Shown: in pieces, positions 50,706-60,217 of the stretch | How positions within the stretch are numbered: the stretch's first letter is position 1 | Layout: each line of letters starts with the position of its first letter | Translations under genes and position numbers: made by a program | The notes under the pieces: generated by a model | What the model saw: only the letters and a program-made list of their open reading frames with translations | Told to the model about the DNA's origin: nothing | The model's database searches: none | Assembly (NCBI GenBank): GCA_963749905.1 | Contig: CAVVOF010000002.1 | Coordinates: 186,001-250,000 of the forward strand | Reading direction: 5' to 3' | Length of the DNA: 64,000 nt | Source of the DNA: UBA10649 sp963749905 | GTDB taxonomy: Bacteria; Actinomycetota; Actinomycetes; S36-B12

Positions 50706-52147
50706 CGCCTCGACTCGACGGACTCGGCGACCAGGTCGACGCCCTCGACGCCGATCACTCGGGCCGTGACCAGGTCGCCCACCGCGACCTCGAGGCCCTC
50801 CAGCCGGACCATGGTGGCTGCGTCGTCCGGCCCCTGGTGACCGGCCCGGCCGACGCCATAGCCCCACTCGTCGTCGTCGTAGTCGAGGCCTTCGATGAGG
50901 ACGTCGACGCGCTCGCCAACCCGGTCCTCGGCCCGCTGGGACATGACCTCGTCGACGAGCGCGGTCACCTCCTCGACCCGCGCATGGACGACGTCCGGAT
51001 CGACCTTGTCGGGGAAGCCGGCCGCCTCGGTGCCGTCCTCGTCGCTGTAGCCGAACACGCCCACCGCGTCGAGGCGGGCCTGCTGGAGGAACTCGAGCAG
51101 CTCGGCGTACTCGGCCTGCGTCTCGCCCGGGAACCCGACGATGACATTGCTGCGGATGCCGGCGGCCGGGTCGAGGTCGCGGATCCGCGCGATCAGGTCG
51201 AGGAAGGCCTGCGTGCCGCCGAACCGGCGCATCCGGCGCAGAACGTCGGCGTTCGCATGCTGGAAGGACAGGTCGTAGTACGGCGCCACCACCGGCGTGC
51301 GCGCGATCGCGGCGACCAGTTCGGGACGCACCTCCGCGGGCTGCAGGTAGGCCACCCGGATGCGCTGGATCGCGGTCTCCGCGCCGAGCCGGGGCAGCAG
51401 CTGCTCGAGCAGGCGGAGGTCGCCGAGGTCCTTGCCGTAGGACGTGGAGTTCTCGCTCACGAGGACGACCTCGCGCACCCCCTCCGCCGCCAGCCAGGCC
51501 ACCTCGGCGACGACGTCGTCCGGCAGCCGGGAGACGAAGGACCCGCGGAAGGACGGGATCGCGCAGAAGGTGCACCGTCGGTCGCATCCCGAGGCCAGCT
51601 TGACGGGGGCGACCGGCCCGTTCTCGAGGCGCTGGCGCAGGACGGGCGGTTGCCAGCCGGGCACGTCCGCCGTGCTGGCGTGCCCCGGCACCGTGACGCT
51701 GGCGGCCGGACGCTCGACGGGGGTGATCGGGAGGAGCTGACGGCGGTCGGACGGCGTGTGCGCCGTCAGTCGCTCGCCCGCGACGATGCGGGTGAGCCGA
51801 TCGGCGATCTGGGGGTAGTCGTCGAAACCGAGGACCGCGTCGGCCTCGGGCAGTGACTCCGCGAGTTCCCGCCCGTACCGCTCGGCGAGGCACCCGACCG
51901 CCACCACCGCCGGGCCGTCCGGACCGGACTTCAGCCCGGCGACCTCGAGGATCGCGTCGATCGAGTCCTTCTTGGCCACCTCGACGAACCCGCAGGTGTT
52001 GACGAGGACGGCGTCGGCCTGCTCCGGGTCGTCGACGAGTTCCCAGCCCTCCGCGGCCAGCCGGCCGGCCAGCTCCTCGGAGTCCACCTCGTTGCGCGCG
52101 CATCCGAGGGTGAGCACGGAGACACGGGAAGGGGTGGTCGGGGTCAC
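50702..52147 (-). CDS. rimO: Ribosomal protein S12 methylthiotransferase RimO
   Basis: Radical-SAM enzyme that methylthiolates an Asp of ribosomal protein S12 (481 residues). Three N-terminal cluster Cys are in TLGCARN, NTCGF and VGCLAERY; the SAM cluster is CDRRCTFC near residue 190. A TRAM domain ends the protein. GTG 52147. Paralogue of miaB in this window. Confidence 0.95.
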   Translation of the reverse strand: MTPTTPSRVSVLTLGCARNEVDSEELAGRLAAEGWELVDDPEQADAVLVNTCGFVEVAKKDSIDAILEVAGLKSGPDGPAVVAVGCLAERYGRELAESLPEADAVLGFDDYPQIADRLTRIVAGERLTAHTPSDRRQLLPITPVERPAASVTVPGHASTADVPGWQPPVLRQRLENGPVAPVKLASGCDRRCTFCAIPSFRGSFVSRLPDDVVAEVAWLAAEGVREVVLVSENSTSYGKDLGDLRLLEQLLPRLGAETAIQRIRVAYLQPAEVRPELVAAIARTPVVAPYYDLSFQHANADVLRRMRRFGGTQAFLDLIARIRDLDPAAGIRSNVIVGFPGETQAEYAELLEFLQQARLDAVGVFGYSDEDGTEAAGFPDKVDPDVVHARVEEVTALVDEVMSQRAEDRVGERVDVLIEGLDYDDDEWGYGVGRAGHQGPDDAATMVRLEGLEVAVGDLVTARVIGVEGVDLVAESVESRR

Positions 52148-52174
52148 GCCCCCCAGCCTACGCAGCCGAGGAGG

Positions 52175-52414
52175 TCAGGGCTGACGGCGCAGGTGGTCGT
52201 CGAAGGCCTCCACGAGCTCGTCGGGGTCGATGCCGAGCATCGGCGCGATGGAGCGCAGCTGGCCACGGGCGTAGACGACGCCGCCGCAGTGGCTGAAGTC
52301 GTCCTCCTCCATGGCCGCGAGGATCGAGGCCCGGAACTTGGTGGCCTCGGCGAGCGCGTCGAGGCTCATGCCGGTCGACTCCCGTGCCGACCTCAGCATC
52401 TCGCCTGCAGACAT
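52175..52414 (-). CDS. RodZ-like helix-turn-helix protein
   Basis: Short 79-residue protein: an HTH_25/RodZ-type domain (EMLRSARESTGMSLDALAEAT, then YARGQLRSIAPMLGIDPDEL) with no membrane helix. The same small gene lies between ftsK and rimO in many actinobacteria. Function unknown; DNA binding or cytoskeletal contact are possible. Confidence 0.85.
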   Translation of the reverse strand: MSAGEMLRSARESTGMSLDALAEATKFRASILAAMEEDDFSHCGGVVYARGQLRSIAPMLGIDPDELVEAFDDHLRRQP

Positions 52415-52532
52415 GTGACTCCGATCCGTTGCCCCGCTCCCGGCATCGTAGGCCGAGGCTGCAGCAGCCGCAGCCGAACGCCTCCCTGACGGTCGGTCGC
52501 GACAGCTGCCAGCGCCGGTCGACCGACCGCGA

Positions 52533-55088
52533 CTACTCGCCGCCGCGCAGGATGAGGAGCAGGCCGGGCAGCTCGTCCGGCTTGACGAGGACGTCGCGCG
52601 CCTTGGAGCCCTCGCTCGGACCCACCACGCCGCGGGTCTCCATCAGGTCCATCAGCCGGCCGGCCTTGGCGAAGCCGACCCGGAGCTTGCGCTGCAGCAT
52701 CGACGTGGAGCCGAACTGGGTGGAGACCACGAGCTCCACGGCCTGCAGCAGCAGGTCGAGGTCGTCGCCGATCTCCTCGTCGATCTCCTTCGTGCTGGTC
52801 GGCGCCGAGACGACCTCGTCGAGGTACTCGGCCTCGCCCTGGGCCCGCACGTGCGCGACCACGGCCTTGATCTCGGCCTCGGAGACGAACGCGCCCTGGA
52901 TGCGCTGGGACTTGTTGGCGCCCATCGGCAGGAACAGCCCGTCGCCCTGGCCCACCAGCTTCTCCGCGCCGGCCTGGTCGAGGATGACACGGGAGTCGGA
53001 CAGGCTCGACGTCGCGAAGGCCAGCCGGCTCGGCACGTTCGCCTTGATCAGGCCGGTGACCACGTCGACACTCGGCCGCTGGGTGGCCAGCACCAGGTGG
53101 ATGCCCGCGGCGCGGGCGAGCTGCGTGATGCGGACGATGGCATCCTCGACGTCGCGCGGGGCCACCATCATCAGGTCCGCGAGCTCGTCGACGATCACCA
53201 GCAGGTACGGATACGGCTCCACGACCCGCTCACTGCCCGGCAGCGGCCTGACCTTCCCTTCGCGGACCGCCTTGTTGAACTGGTCCACGTGCCGGTAGCC
53301 GAAGTGGGCGAGGTCGTCGTACCGCCGGTCCATCTCCTTGACGACCCACTGCAGGGCGTCGGCGGCCTTCTTCGGGCTGGTGATGATCGGCGTGATGAGG
53401 TGCGGTACGCCCTCGTAGGCGGACAGCTCGACCCGCTTGGGGTCGACGAGGATCAGCCGCACCTCGTCGGGCGTGGCCCGCATCAGGATGCTGGTGATCA
53501 GGCTGTTGATGCAGCTGGACTTGCCGGCGCCGGTCGCACCGGCCACCAGCAGGTGCGGCATGCGGGCGAGGTTGGCCATGACGAAGCCGCCCTCCACGTC
53601 CTTGCCCAGCGCGGCGGCCAGCGGATGCGTGTCGCTGGTGGCACTGCTGCTGCGCAGCACGTCGCCCAGGGCGACCAGCTCGCGGTCGGAGTTGGGGATC
53701 TCGACGCCGATGGCCTTCTTGCCCGGGATCGGGCTGAGGATCCGCACGTCGGCGCTGGCGACTGCGTACGCGATGTTCTTGGACAGCGCCGTCACCCGCT
53801 CGACCTTGACGCTCGGGCCGAGTTCGATCTCGTAGCGGGTCACCGTGGGCCCCCGCATGAAGCCGGTGACCTCTGCATCGATGCCGAACTGCTCCAGCAC
53901 CTCCGTCAGCGCCGCGACGACCTTCTCGTTCGAGCGGGTGGCCGTCCGGTGCGCCGGCCCCGTCCTGAGCAGATCGCGCTTGGGTAGTCGGTAGGTCGAG
54001 CGACGCGCAGGGCGCGGGCGCGCCGGCTGGGCGGCACCGGCGTCCACGACGACGGTCTCATGCCGGGCAGGGTGCCCCTCGGGGATGACGACGGGCGCGT
54101 CGGGCTCGGCCAGGCCGGTCAGGTGCGGGTCGGTGAGGTGGACCGTGGTGTCGTGGCCCGCGGGGGCGACTCCGGACATCAGCAGGGCTGCCGGCCGATC
54201 CTCGTCCTCGAGCAGCGTGGTGTGCTGGAGGTCGTCGACGGCGTCCTCGAAGTACGACCGCTCGTCGCTGTCGTCGTCGAGGTCCCCCTCGGGCTCGACG
54301 GGCGTCGGCTTGGGGCTGCGGCGCACGAGGCCGGCCGCGCCTCGGGCCGCACGCCCGGCTCCGGAGCGCACGGACGCGATGGACGTTGAGGTGAGCACCA
54401 TCAGGCCGAAGGCGAGCAGGACGGTGAGGGCCAGGCCGCTGACGATGGGGCCGACCGCGGCGACGATGGGCGCCGTCACGATCCAGCCGACCACGCCCCC
54501 GCCGGTGGCCATCGCCTCCGCGCCGTCGCTCGGCGTCGGGACGTCCATGACCAGGTGCCACATGCCGATGACCCCGACGACCAAGGCCCCCGAGCCGATC
54601 ACCAGCCGACCGGTGGTGGCGTTGTCGTCCGGATGGCGCAGGAACCGCCAGGCCAGGCCGAGCAGGATGAGCGGCGAGAGCCAGGCGAGTGCCCCGATGA
54701 GGGCGGTGGCCACCATGTCGAGCCAGGCCACGAACCAGCCGTCCACGCTGAACCAGGTCGCGGCGATCAGGGTGCCGGCACCGACCACCAGGGCGAGGCC
54801 GAGCCCGTCCCGGCGGTGGGCCGGATCGAGGTCACGCGCTCCACGGCCGAACGCGCGGGCGAGGCCGCCCAGCAGGTGGGCGGTCCCGAGCCACAGGGTG
54901 CGCAGCAGGCGGCCGAACGCGGCGAACAGCCGGGCCACCGGACCGGGCCGCAGTTTCCGCGGCGGCGCCTTGCGGGGGGCGCTGCGGCCGGCGGGCGGTC
55001 GCGAGGAGGCGGCCGGCCGACGGCGGCTGGAGGAACGGGACGGCGAAGGCCGGGAGGGCCGCGCGGGGGAAGTCGTGCGGGAAGCCAT
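52533..55088 (-). CDS. ftsK: DNA translocase FtsK
   Basis: Septal DNA pump for chromosome segregation, 851 residues. A basic Ser/Arg/Pro-rich N-terminus precedes four membrane helices (about 80-230), a linker, and the motor: Walker A GATGAGKSS near residue 520 and Walker B LLVIVDELADLMM. The C-terminal gamma winged helix binds KOPS-like sites. ATG 55088 is preferred over GTG 55115. Separated from rnj by the 55152-55243 hairpin. Confidence 0.96.
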   Translation of the reverse strand: MASRTTSPARPSRPSPSRSSSRRRPAASSRPPAGRSAPRKAPPRKLRPGPVARLFAAFGRLLRTLWLGTAHLLGGLARAFGRGARDLDPAHRRDGLGLALVVGAGTLIAATWFSVDGWFVAWLDMVATALIGALAWLSPLILLGLAWRFLRHPDDNATTGRLVIGSGALVVGVIGMWHLVMDVPTPSDGAEAMATGGGVVGWIVTAPIVAAVGPIVSGLALTVLLAFGLMVLTSTSIASVRSGAGRAARGAAGLVRRSPKPTPVEPEGDLDDDSDERSYFEDAVDDLQHTTLLEDEDRPAALLMSGVAPAGHDTTVHLTDPHLTGLAEPDAPVVIPEGHPARHETVVVDAGAAQPARPRPARRSTYRLPKRDLLRTGPAHRTATRSNEKVVAALTEVLEQFGIDAEVTGFMRGPTVTRYEIELGPSVKVERVTALSKNIAYAVASADVRILSPIPGKKAIGVEIPNSDRELVALGDVLRSSSATSDTHPLAAALGKDVEGGFVMANLARMPHLLVAGATGAGKSSCINSLITSILMRATPDEVRLILVDPKRVELSAYEGVPHLITPIITSPKKAADALQWVVKEMDRRYDDLAHFGYRHVDQFNKAVREGKVRPLPGSERVVEPYPYLLVIVDELADLMMVAPRDVEDAIVRITQLARAAGIHLVLATQRPSVDVVTGLIKANVPSRLAFATSSLSDSRVILDQAGAEKLVGQGDGLFLPMGANKSQRIQGAFVSEAEIKAVVAHVRAQGEAEYLDEVVSAPTSTKEIDEEIGDDLDLLLQAVELVVSTQFGSTSMLQRKLRVGFAKAGRLMDLMETRGVVGPSEGSKARDVLVKPDELPGLLLILRGGE

Positions 55089-55151
55089 GCTCGGAGCGTA
55101 CTGGTCAAGCCCCACGAGTCACGGTAGTCACACGCACCACTTCATCCCCAG

Positions 55152-55243
55152 CAGATTTGCACCGCTTCCCGGTTCAATTCCCCAGAACTGGACCGGTATC
55201 GCCCCTGGAATGCCGATTTGAACCGGGAAGCGGTGCAAATCTG
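55152..55243 (-). repeat. 26-bp perfect hairpin between rnj and ftsK
   Basis: Arms 55152-55177 and 55218-55243 are exact reverse complements over 26 bases, with a 40-base loop that has its own CCAG-AA-CTGG. It starts six bases after the rnj stop. The arms contain several A/T runs (GATTTGCA) unlike the GC-rich surroundings. Longer than usual terminators; sequence unrelated to the 30738/32620 pair. Confidence 0.85.
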
Positions 55244-55249
55244 ACGAGG

Positions 55250-56929
55250 TCAGGCTTCGACGACGACGGGGACGATCATCGGCCGACGCCGGTGGTTGGC
55301 GTTCACCCACTTGCCCACCGTCCGCCGGATTCGCTGCTGCAGCTCGTGGGTGTCGTCCATGCCGTCGGCCAGCGCCGCCTTGAGGGCCCGTTCCACCTCG
55401 GCCCGCAGCGGGGCCACCAGCTCGTCGTCGGCGCCGAAGCCGCGCGCGTGGATCTCCGGCCCCGCCACGATCCGCTCATCGACGATGTCGACGGCGACGA
55501 AGACCGAGATGAAGCCCTCCTCGCCGAGCACCCGCCGATCCTTCAGCGAGGTCTCCGTGACATCACCGATGCCCGCTCCGTCGACGTAGACGAAACCGAC
55601 GGGCACGTAGCCCACGATCGACAGCCGGCCGTCGACCAGGTCCATCACCGTGCCGTCCTCGGCGATGACGACCCGGTCCGCGGGGATGCCGACGCTCGTC
55701 GCGATCTCCGCGTTGGCCCGCATGTGCCGCCACTCCCCGTGCACGGGAAGCACGTTCCGCGGCTTGACGACGTTGTAGACGTACCGCAGCTCGCCAGCGG
55801 CGGCGTGGCCCGACACGTGCACCAGCGCGTTGCCCTTGTGGACGATGTGGGCGCCGAGCCGGGCCAGGCCGTTGATGACACGGAACACGGAGTTCTCGTT
55901 GCCCGGGATCAGGGAGGACGCCAGCACGACGGTGTCGCTGGGACCGACGCTGATGGGGTGATCGCGGTTGGCGATGCGCGAGAGCACCGCCATCGGCTCT
56001 CCCTGCGACCCGGTGCAGATGAGCACTGTCTCATCGTCGGGCAGGTTCGGCAGGTCGTCGGACGAGACCTGCATGCCACCCGGGATGCGCAGGTACCCCA
56101 GATCGCTCGCGGTGGTCATGTTGCGCACCATTGACCGGCCGACGAAGGCGATCTTGCGCCCGTGCAGGGCGGCCATGTCGATGATCTGCTGGATGCGGTG
56201 CACGTGCGACGCGAAGGACGCGACGATGATGCGGCCCTCGGCACGCAGGAACACCGCGTCGAGGACCGGCACGATGTCCGATTCGCTCGGGACGAAGCCC
56301 GAGACCTCGGCGTTGGTGCTGTCGACCAGCAGCAGGTCGACGCCCTCGTCGCCGAGCCGTGCGAACGAGTTGAGGTCCGTGGTGCGCCCGTCGAGCGGCA
56401 GCTGGTCCATCTTGAAGTCGCCGGTGTGCAGCACGACGCCGGCCGCGGTGCGGATGGCCAGGGCCATCGCGTCCGGGATGGAGTGGTTGACCGCGAGGAA
56501 CTCGACCTCGAAGGGCCCGAGCTGCACCCGTTCCCGGTCGCCCACCTCCTGGACCTCCGGCTTGAGCCGGTGCTCGCGCAGTTTCGCCGCGACGAAGGCC
56601 AGGGTCAGCCGCGAGCCCAGGATGCGGACGTCCGCCCGCTGCCGCAGCAGGTAGGGCAGGGCGCCGATGTGGTCCTCGTGGCCGTGCGTGAGGACGACGG
56701 CCTCGATGTCGTCGAGGCGATCGATGATCGGACCGAAGTCGGGCAGGATCAGGTCGACCCCCGGCTGGTTCTCCTCGGGGAAGAGCACGCCGCAGTCGAC
56801 GATCAGCAGCCGGCCGTCGAACTCGAACACGGTCATGTTGCGGCCGATCTCACCGAGCCCGCCGAGCGCGAAGATGCGCAGGGCGCCGGGGGCGAGCGCG
56901 GGCGGCGCGGAGAGCTTCGCGTGGCTCAT
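55250..56929 (-). CDS. rnj: Ribonuclease J
   Basis: Metallo-beta-lactamase ribonuclease with endo- and 5' exonuclease activity on mRNA and rRNA (559 residues). The zinc motif is LTHGHEDHIGALPY near residue 79, with further His/Asp ligands in LHTGDFKMD and HVSGHAAAGE; the beta-CASP region and C-terminal domain follow. ATG overlaps the dapA stop. The dapA-rnj pair is conserved in actinobacteria. Confidence 0.96.
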   Translation of the reverse strand: MSHAKLSAPPALAPGALRIFALGGLGEIGRNMTVFEFDGRLLIVDCGVLFPEENQPGVDLILPDFGPIIDRLDDIEAVVLTHGHEDHIGALPYLLRQRADVRILGSRLTLAFVAAKLREHRLKPEVQEVGDRERVQLGPFEVEFLAVNHSIPDAMALAIRTAAGVVLHTGDFKMDQLPLDGRTTDLNSFARLGDEGVDLLLVDSTNAEVSGFVPSESDIVPVLDAVFLRAEGRIIVASFASHVHRIQQIIDMAALHGRKIAFVGRSMVRNMTTASDLGYLRIPGGMQVSSDDLPNLPDDETVLICTGSQGEPMAVLSRIANRDHPISVGPSDTVVLASSLIPGNENSVFRVINGLARLGAHIVHKGNALVHVSGHAAAGELRYVYNVVKPRNVLPVHGEWRHMRANAEIATSVGIPADRVVIAEDGTVMDLVDGRLSIVGYVPVGFVYVDGAGIGDVTETSLKDRRVLGEEGFISVFVAVDIVDERIVAGPEIHARGFGADDELVAPLRAEVERALKAALADGMDDTHELQQRIRRTVGKWVNANHRRRPMIVPVVVEA

Positions 56930-57837
56930 GCGATGAAGCCGGTCACGCCGCCGGCGGCGAGATCCACTCTCAGCTGCTCGCGCTGGGCGTCTGTGGCGTC
57001 GACCAACGGCAGTCGCACCGGGCCGGCCGGCAGCCCCTGCATGTCCAGTGCCGCCTTGGTCAGGATGACGCCCTGGGTACGGAAGCAGCCGGTGTAGACC
57101 GGGAGCAGCGCCGCGTTGATCTCCGTGGCGTCCGCCGTCCGGCCCGCCCACAGCGCCTCAGCCATGGCCTTGAGCCGATCGCCGACGAGGTGACCGACCA
57201 CCGAGATCATTCCGGCCGCCCCCACCGAGAGCAGCGGCAGGTTCAGGATGTCGTCGCCGGAGTACCAGGCCAGGCCGGTCTCGCGGATGCCCCACTGCGC
57301 GAAGTCCAGGTCGCCCTTCGCGTCCTTGTTCGCCACGATCCGCGGATGGTCGGCGAGGCGCTTGAGCGTGTCCAGCTCGATCGCGGTGCCCGTTCGCTTG
57401 GGGATGTCGTAGGTGATCATCGGCAGGTCCGTTGCGTCCGCGATCGCGGTGAAGTGGCGGACCAGACCCTCCTGGGGCGGACGGTTGTAGTACGGCGTCA
57501 CCGCCATGACGCCGTGCGCCCCGGCCTGCGCGGCCGCACGAGCGGCCTCGACCGAGTGCGCGGTGTCGTTGGTGCCCACGCCCGCGATGATTGTGGCGCG
57601 GTCCCCGACGGCCTCGAGGACGGCCGCGAGGACGGCGATGTCCTCCTCGTCGGTCTTGGTCGCAGACTCCCCCGTCGTGCCGTTGATGACGAGGCCGTCG
57701 TGGGCCAGCTCATCGACGAGGTGGGTCGCCAGTCTCTGGGCTCCGTCGAGGTCGAGCGAGCCGTCGGCGCGGAACGGCGAGACCATCGCCGTGAGCATGA
57801 CGCCGAAAGGGCTCGTCGCGGTTGAGGGTCCGGGCAT
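56926..57837 (-). CDS. dapA: 4-hydroxy-tetrahydrodipicolinate synthase
   Basis: Condenses pyruvate and aspartate semialdehyde in lysine and diaminopimelate synthesis. TIM barrel of 303 residues with INGTTGES, the Tyr of TPYYNRPP and the Schiff-base Lys in VANKDAKGD near residue 175. ATG 57837. Just downstream of thyX and overlapping rnj. Confidence 0.97.
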   Translation of the reverse strand: MPGPSTATSPFGVMLTAMVSPFRADGSLDLDGAQRLATHLVDELAHDGLVINGTTGESATKTDEEDIAVLAAVLEAVGDRATIIAGVGTNDTAHSVEAARAAAQAGAHGVMAVTPYYNRPPQEGLVRHFTAIADATDLPMITYDIPKRTGTAIELDTLKRLADHPRIVANKDAKGDLDFAQWGIRETGLAWYSGDDILNLPLLSVGAAGMISVVGHLVGDRLKAMAEALWAGRTADATEINAALLPVYTGCFRTQGVILTKAALDMQGLPAGPVRLPLVDATDAQREQLRVDLAAGGVTGFIA

Positions 57838-57869
57838 GGGGCAAGGCTATCGGTTGAGCCGCGCCAGCC

Positions 57870-58595
57870 TCAGGGGGCGACGCGACCGTTGGCCACGAAG
57901 GCCGCGTGGGTCAGCGGCATCAGCCGGGTCCACTCCTCCTCGTACCGCTCGGCGACCATCTCGATCTCCCGCTGCGGGTACGACGGGAAGTGCGACCCCT
58001 CGGCCTTGCGGCGCAGGGACAGGAAGTTCATCAGCGATCGGGCGTTCAGGGTCACATAGGCACTGGAGTAGATGGAGACCGGCAGCACCATCCGGGCCAC
58101 CTCGCGTGCGATCCCGGCGTCGAGCATCCGAAGGTAGGCCGCGTAGGACTGCTCGCAGGCCGCCTTCATGTCCGTCTCGATCAGGTCGTACTGCTCGTCG
58201 GTCCCCGGCAGGAACTCGTAGGCACCTGTCTTGCCGACCTGCAGGACGGCCCGGTCACGCGACGGCACGTAGAACACCGGCTCGAGCTGCCGGTACCGGC
58301 CGGACTCCTCGTTGTAACTGGCGATGCGGTGCCGCATGTGCTCCCGCCACACGAAGATCGGGGCGCGGACGAAGAACGTCATCGAGTTGTGCTCGAAGGG
58401 GCTGCCGTGGCGCTCGCGCATCAGGTAGTTGATCAGGCCACGCGAGCGCTCCGGGTCCCCGTCGAGATCGTCGAGCGACTGCTCCCCCGCGGTCGACACG
58501 CGTGCCGCGAAGATGACGTCGGCATCACTGGCGCTGGACCGCACCAGCTCCACGGTCACGTCGGATCGGAAGGTGATCTGGTCCTCGTTCGCCAC
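57870..58595 (-). CDS. thyX: Flavin-dependent thymidylate synthase
   Basis: Makes dTMP from dUMP using FAD and methylene-THF (241 residues). The signature R-H-R-x7-S-x-R reads RHRIASYNEESGR near residue 88. Together with class II nrdJ it gives the cell a flavin/B12-based DNA precursor route. No thyA is in this window. ATG 58595; dapA follows after 32 bases. Confidence 0.97.
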   Translation of the reverse strand: MANEDQITFRSDVTVELVRSSASDADVIFAARVSTAGEQSLDDLDGDPERSRGLINYLMRERHGSPFEHNSMTFFVRAPIFVWREHMRHRIASYNEESGRYRQLEPVFYVPSRDRAVLQVGKTGAYEFLPGTDEQYDLIETDMKAACEQSYAAYLRMLDAGIAREVARMVLPVSIYSSAYVTLNARSLMNFLSLRRKAEGSHFPSYPQREIEMVAERYEEEWTRLMPLTHAAFVANGRVAP

Positions 58596-58650
58596 GTGGC
58601 CACCCTATCCGCGCGACCCGGGACCTTCGCGGGTCCGACACAATGGCGGC

Positions 58651-59193
58651 ATGCCCGAGTCAGGAGTACGTCTGGCCCGCACCTCCGACGTCGACGAGAT
58701 GGCCGACGTGAACCTGCGCTCGTGGCGGCAGCGGTTCGCCGACGTCCTGCCTGCCGACGTGCTGGCGGCCATGGACGCCCGCGATCTGGCCATGGTCTGG
58801 GCGCGCAGCATCCTCACTCCACCCACGCCCGGGCACCAGGTGCTGGTCGCGGTCGACTCTCCCGGAGTGGTCGGCTACGCCGCCCTCGGCCCCAGCGACG
58901 ACCAGGACGCCGACCCCGGCACCGGCGAGCTGATGGCCCTCGAGGTCGACCCCGCGCACCAGCGGCTGGGGCACGGGTCCCGGCTCCTGGCAGCCGCGAT
59001 GGATCACGCCGCCGCGAACCGGCTGGCCACCGTCAGCGTCTGGTGCCCGCTCGACGACGCACCGCGTCGCGAGTTCCTGCAGTCGGCAGGCTGGACACCC
59101 GACTCGGCCTACCGCGACGTGGCCGTCGGGTGGGACGAGGAGACCGGCGACCTGCTGGTCCGCGAGGTGCGCCTGGTGGTGTCCGTCCCCTGA
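58651..59193 (+). CDS. GNAT-family N-acetyltransferase
   Basis: Acetyltransferase of 180 residues. The acetyl-CoA loop is VDPAHQRLGHGSRLL (about residues 98-112), flanked by the usual strands. ATG 58651 is divergent from thyX (55 bases). Next on the strand is azlC after 35 bases. Substrate unknown. Confidence 0.88.
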   Translation: MPESGVRLARTSDVDEMADVNLRSWRQRFADVLPADVLAAMDARDLAMVWARSILTPPTPGHQVLVAVDSPGVVGYAALGPSDDQDADPGTGELMALEVDPAHQRLGHGSRLLAAAMDHAAANRLATVSVWCPLDDAPRREFLQSAGWTPDSAYRDVAVGWDEETGDLLVREVRLVVSVP

Positions 59194-59228
59194 GCGGGAC
59201 GCTCTCGCACCCCCGATACCGTCCTGCC

Positions 59229-59909
59229 ATGTCCCACAGCGAACTCCGGGGTCCGCTGACCTCCAAGGCGCTGGGGATCGGAGTGGCGACCGGCGCGTAC
59301 GCGCTCTCCTTCGGGGCGTTCGGGGTGGCCAGCGGCCTGGACGTGTGGCAGACGCAGGCCATGTCACTGCTGATGTTCACCGGCGCCTCCCAGTTCGCGA
59401 TGGTCGGCATCCTCGGCGCGGGCGGCGGAGTGGTCGCGGCCGTGCTCACCGCGTGGCTGCTGGGTGCACGGAACTCGATCTACGCCCTCGGCCTCGCGCC
59501 ACTGCACCGAGTGCACGGACTTCGACGCCTCGCCGCCGCGCAGCTGACCATCGACGAGACCGCGGCCATGGCGCTGTCGCATCCGGAGCCCGAGTCGGCC
59601 TCGCGCTATGCCTTCTGGGCCACCGGCGTCTCGGTCTACGTCCTGTGGAACCTGGGCACCCTGCTCGGTGCCGTCGGTGCCGCCGCCATCGGCGACCCCC
59701 GCTCGCTCGGGCTGGACGCCGCCATCGGGGCGGCCCTGCTGGCACTCCTCTGGCCTCGGCTGGTCGACGGGACGATGTGGGCCGTGGCGCTCGTGGCAGC
59801 CGCCGTCGCACTCGTCCTGACTCCGCTGCTCCAGCCGGGACTGCCAGTCCTGGCCGCTGCCGTGGTCGCACTGGCGGCCTCTCGCCTCATCGGCCTGCGG
59901 GAGCACTGA
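59229..59909 (+). CDS. azlC: AzlC-family branched-chain amino acid exporter, large subunit
   Basis: Membrane protein of 226 residues. FGAFGVASGLDVWQTQAMSL and FTGASQFAMVGILGAG match the AzlC family; about seven helices. With AzlD it exports branched-chain amino acids or related compounds. Stop overlaps the azlD start. Confidence 0.9.
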   Translation: MSHSELRGPLTSKALGIGVATGAYALSFGAFGVASGLDVWQTQAMSLLMFTGASQFAMVGILGAGGGVVAAVLTAWLLGARNSIYALGLAPLHRVHGLRRLAAAQLTIDETAAMALSHPEPESASRYAFWATGVSVYVLWNLGTLLGAVGAAAIGDPRSLGLDAAIGAALLALLWPRLVDGTMWAVALVAAAVALVLTPLLQPGLPVLAAAVVALAASRLIGLREH

Positions 59910-60217
59910 TGTGGCCCGCCGTCCTCGTCGCCTCCCTGGGCTGCTACCTGCAGAAGCTCGCCGGGTACCTGCTGCCCCACTCCGTGCTGGAGCATGCCGC
60001 TGTCCGTCGCGTAGCCGGCCTGCTCCCGGTCGCCCTGCTCGCCGCCCTTGTCGCGGTGCAGACGTTCGCGGACGGGCAGTCCGTGGTGATCGACGCACGC
60101 GCGGCCGGACTGGCCGTCGCGGTGGTCGCCCTGCTCCTGCGCGCACCCTTCCTGGTGGTCGTATTGGCGGCCGCCGTCGCCGCTGCGGGGCTGCGCATGA
60201 TGGGGTGGGCCACATGA
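59909..60217 (+). CDS. azlD: AzlD-family small transporter subunit
   Basis: 102-residue membrane partner of AzlC with about four hydrophobic segments; the YLQKLAGYLLP opening is typical. ATG overlaps the azlC stop, and its stop overlaps the next start. Confidence 0.86.
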   Translation: MWPAVLVASLGCYLQKLAGYLLPHSVLEHAAVRRVAGLLPVALLAALVAVQTFADGQSVVIDARAAGLAVAVVALLLRAPFLVVVLAAAVAAAGLRMMGWAT

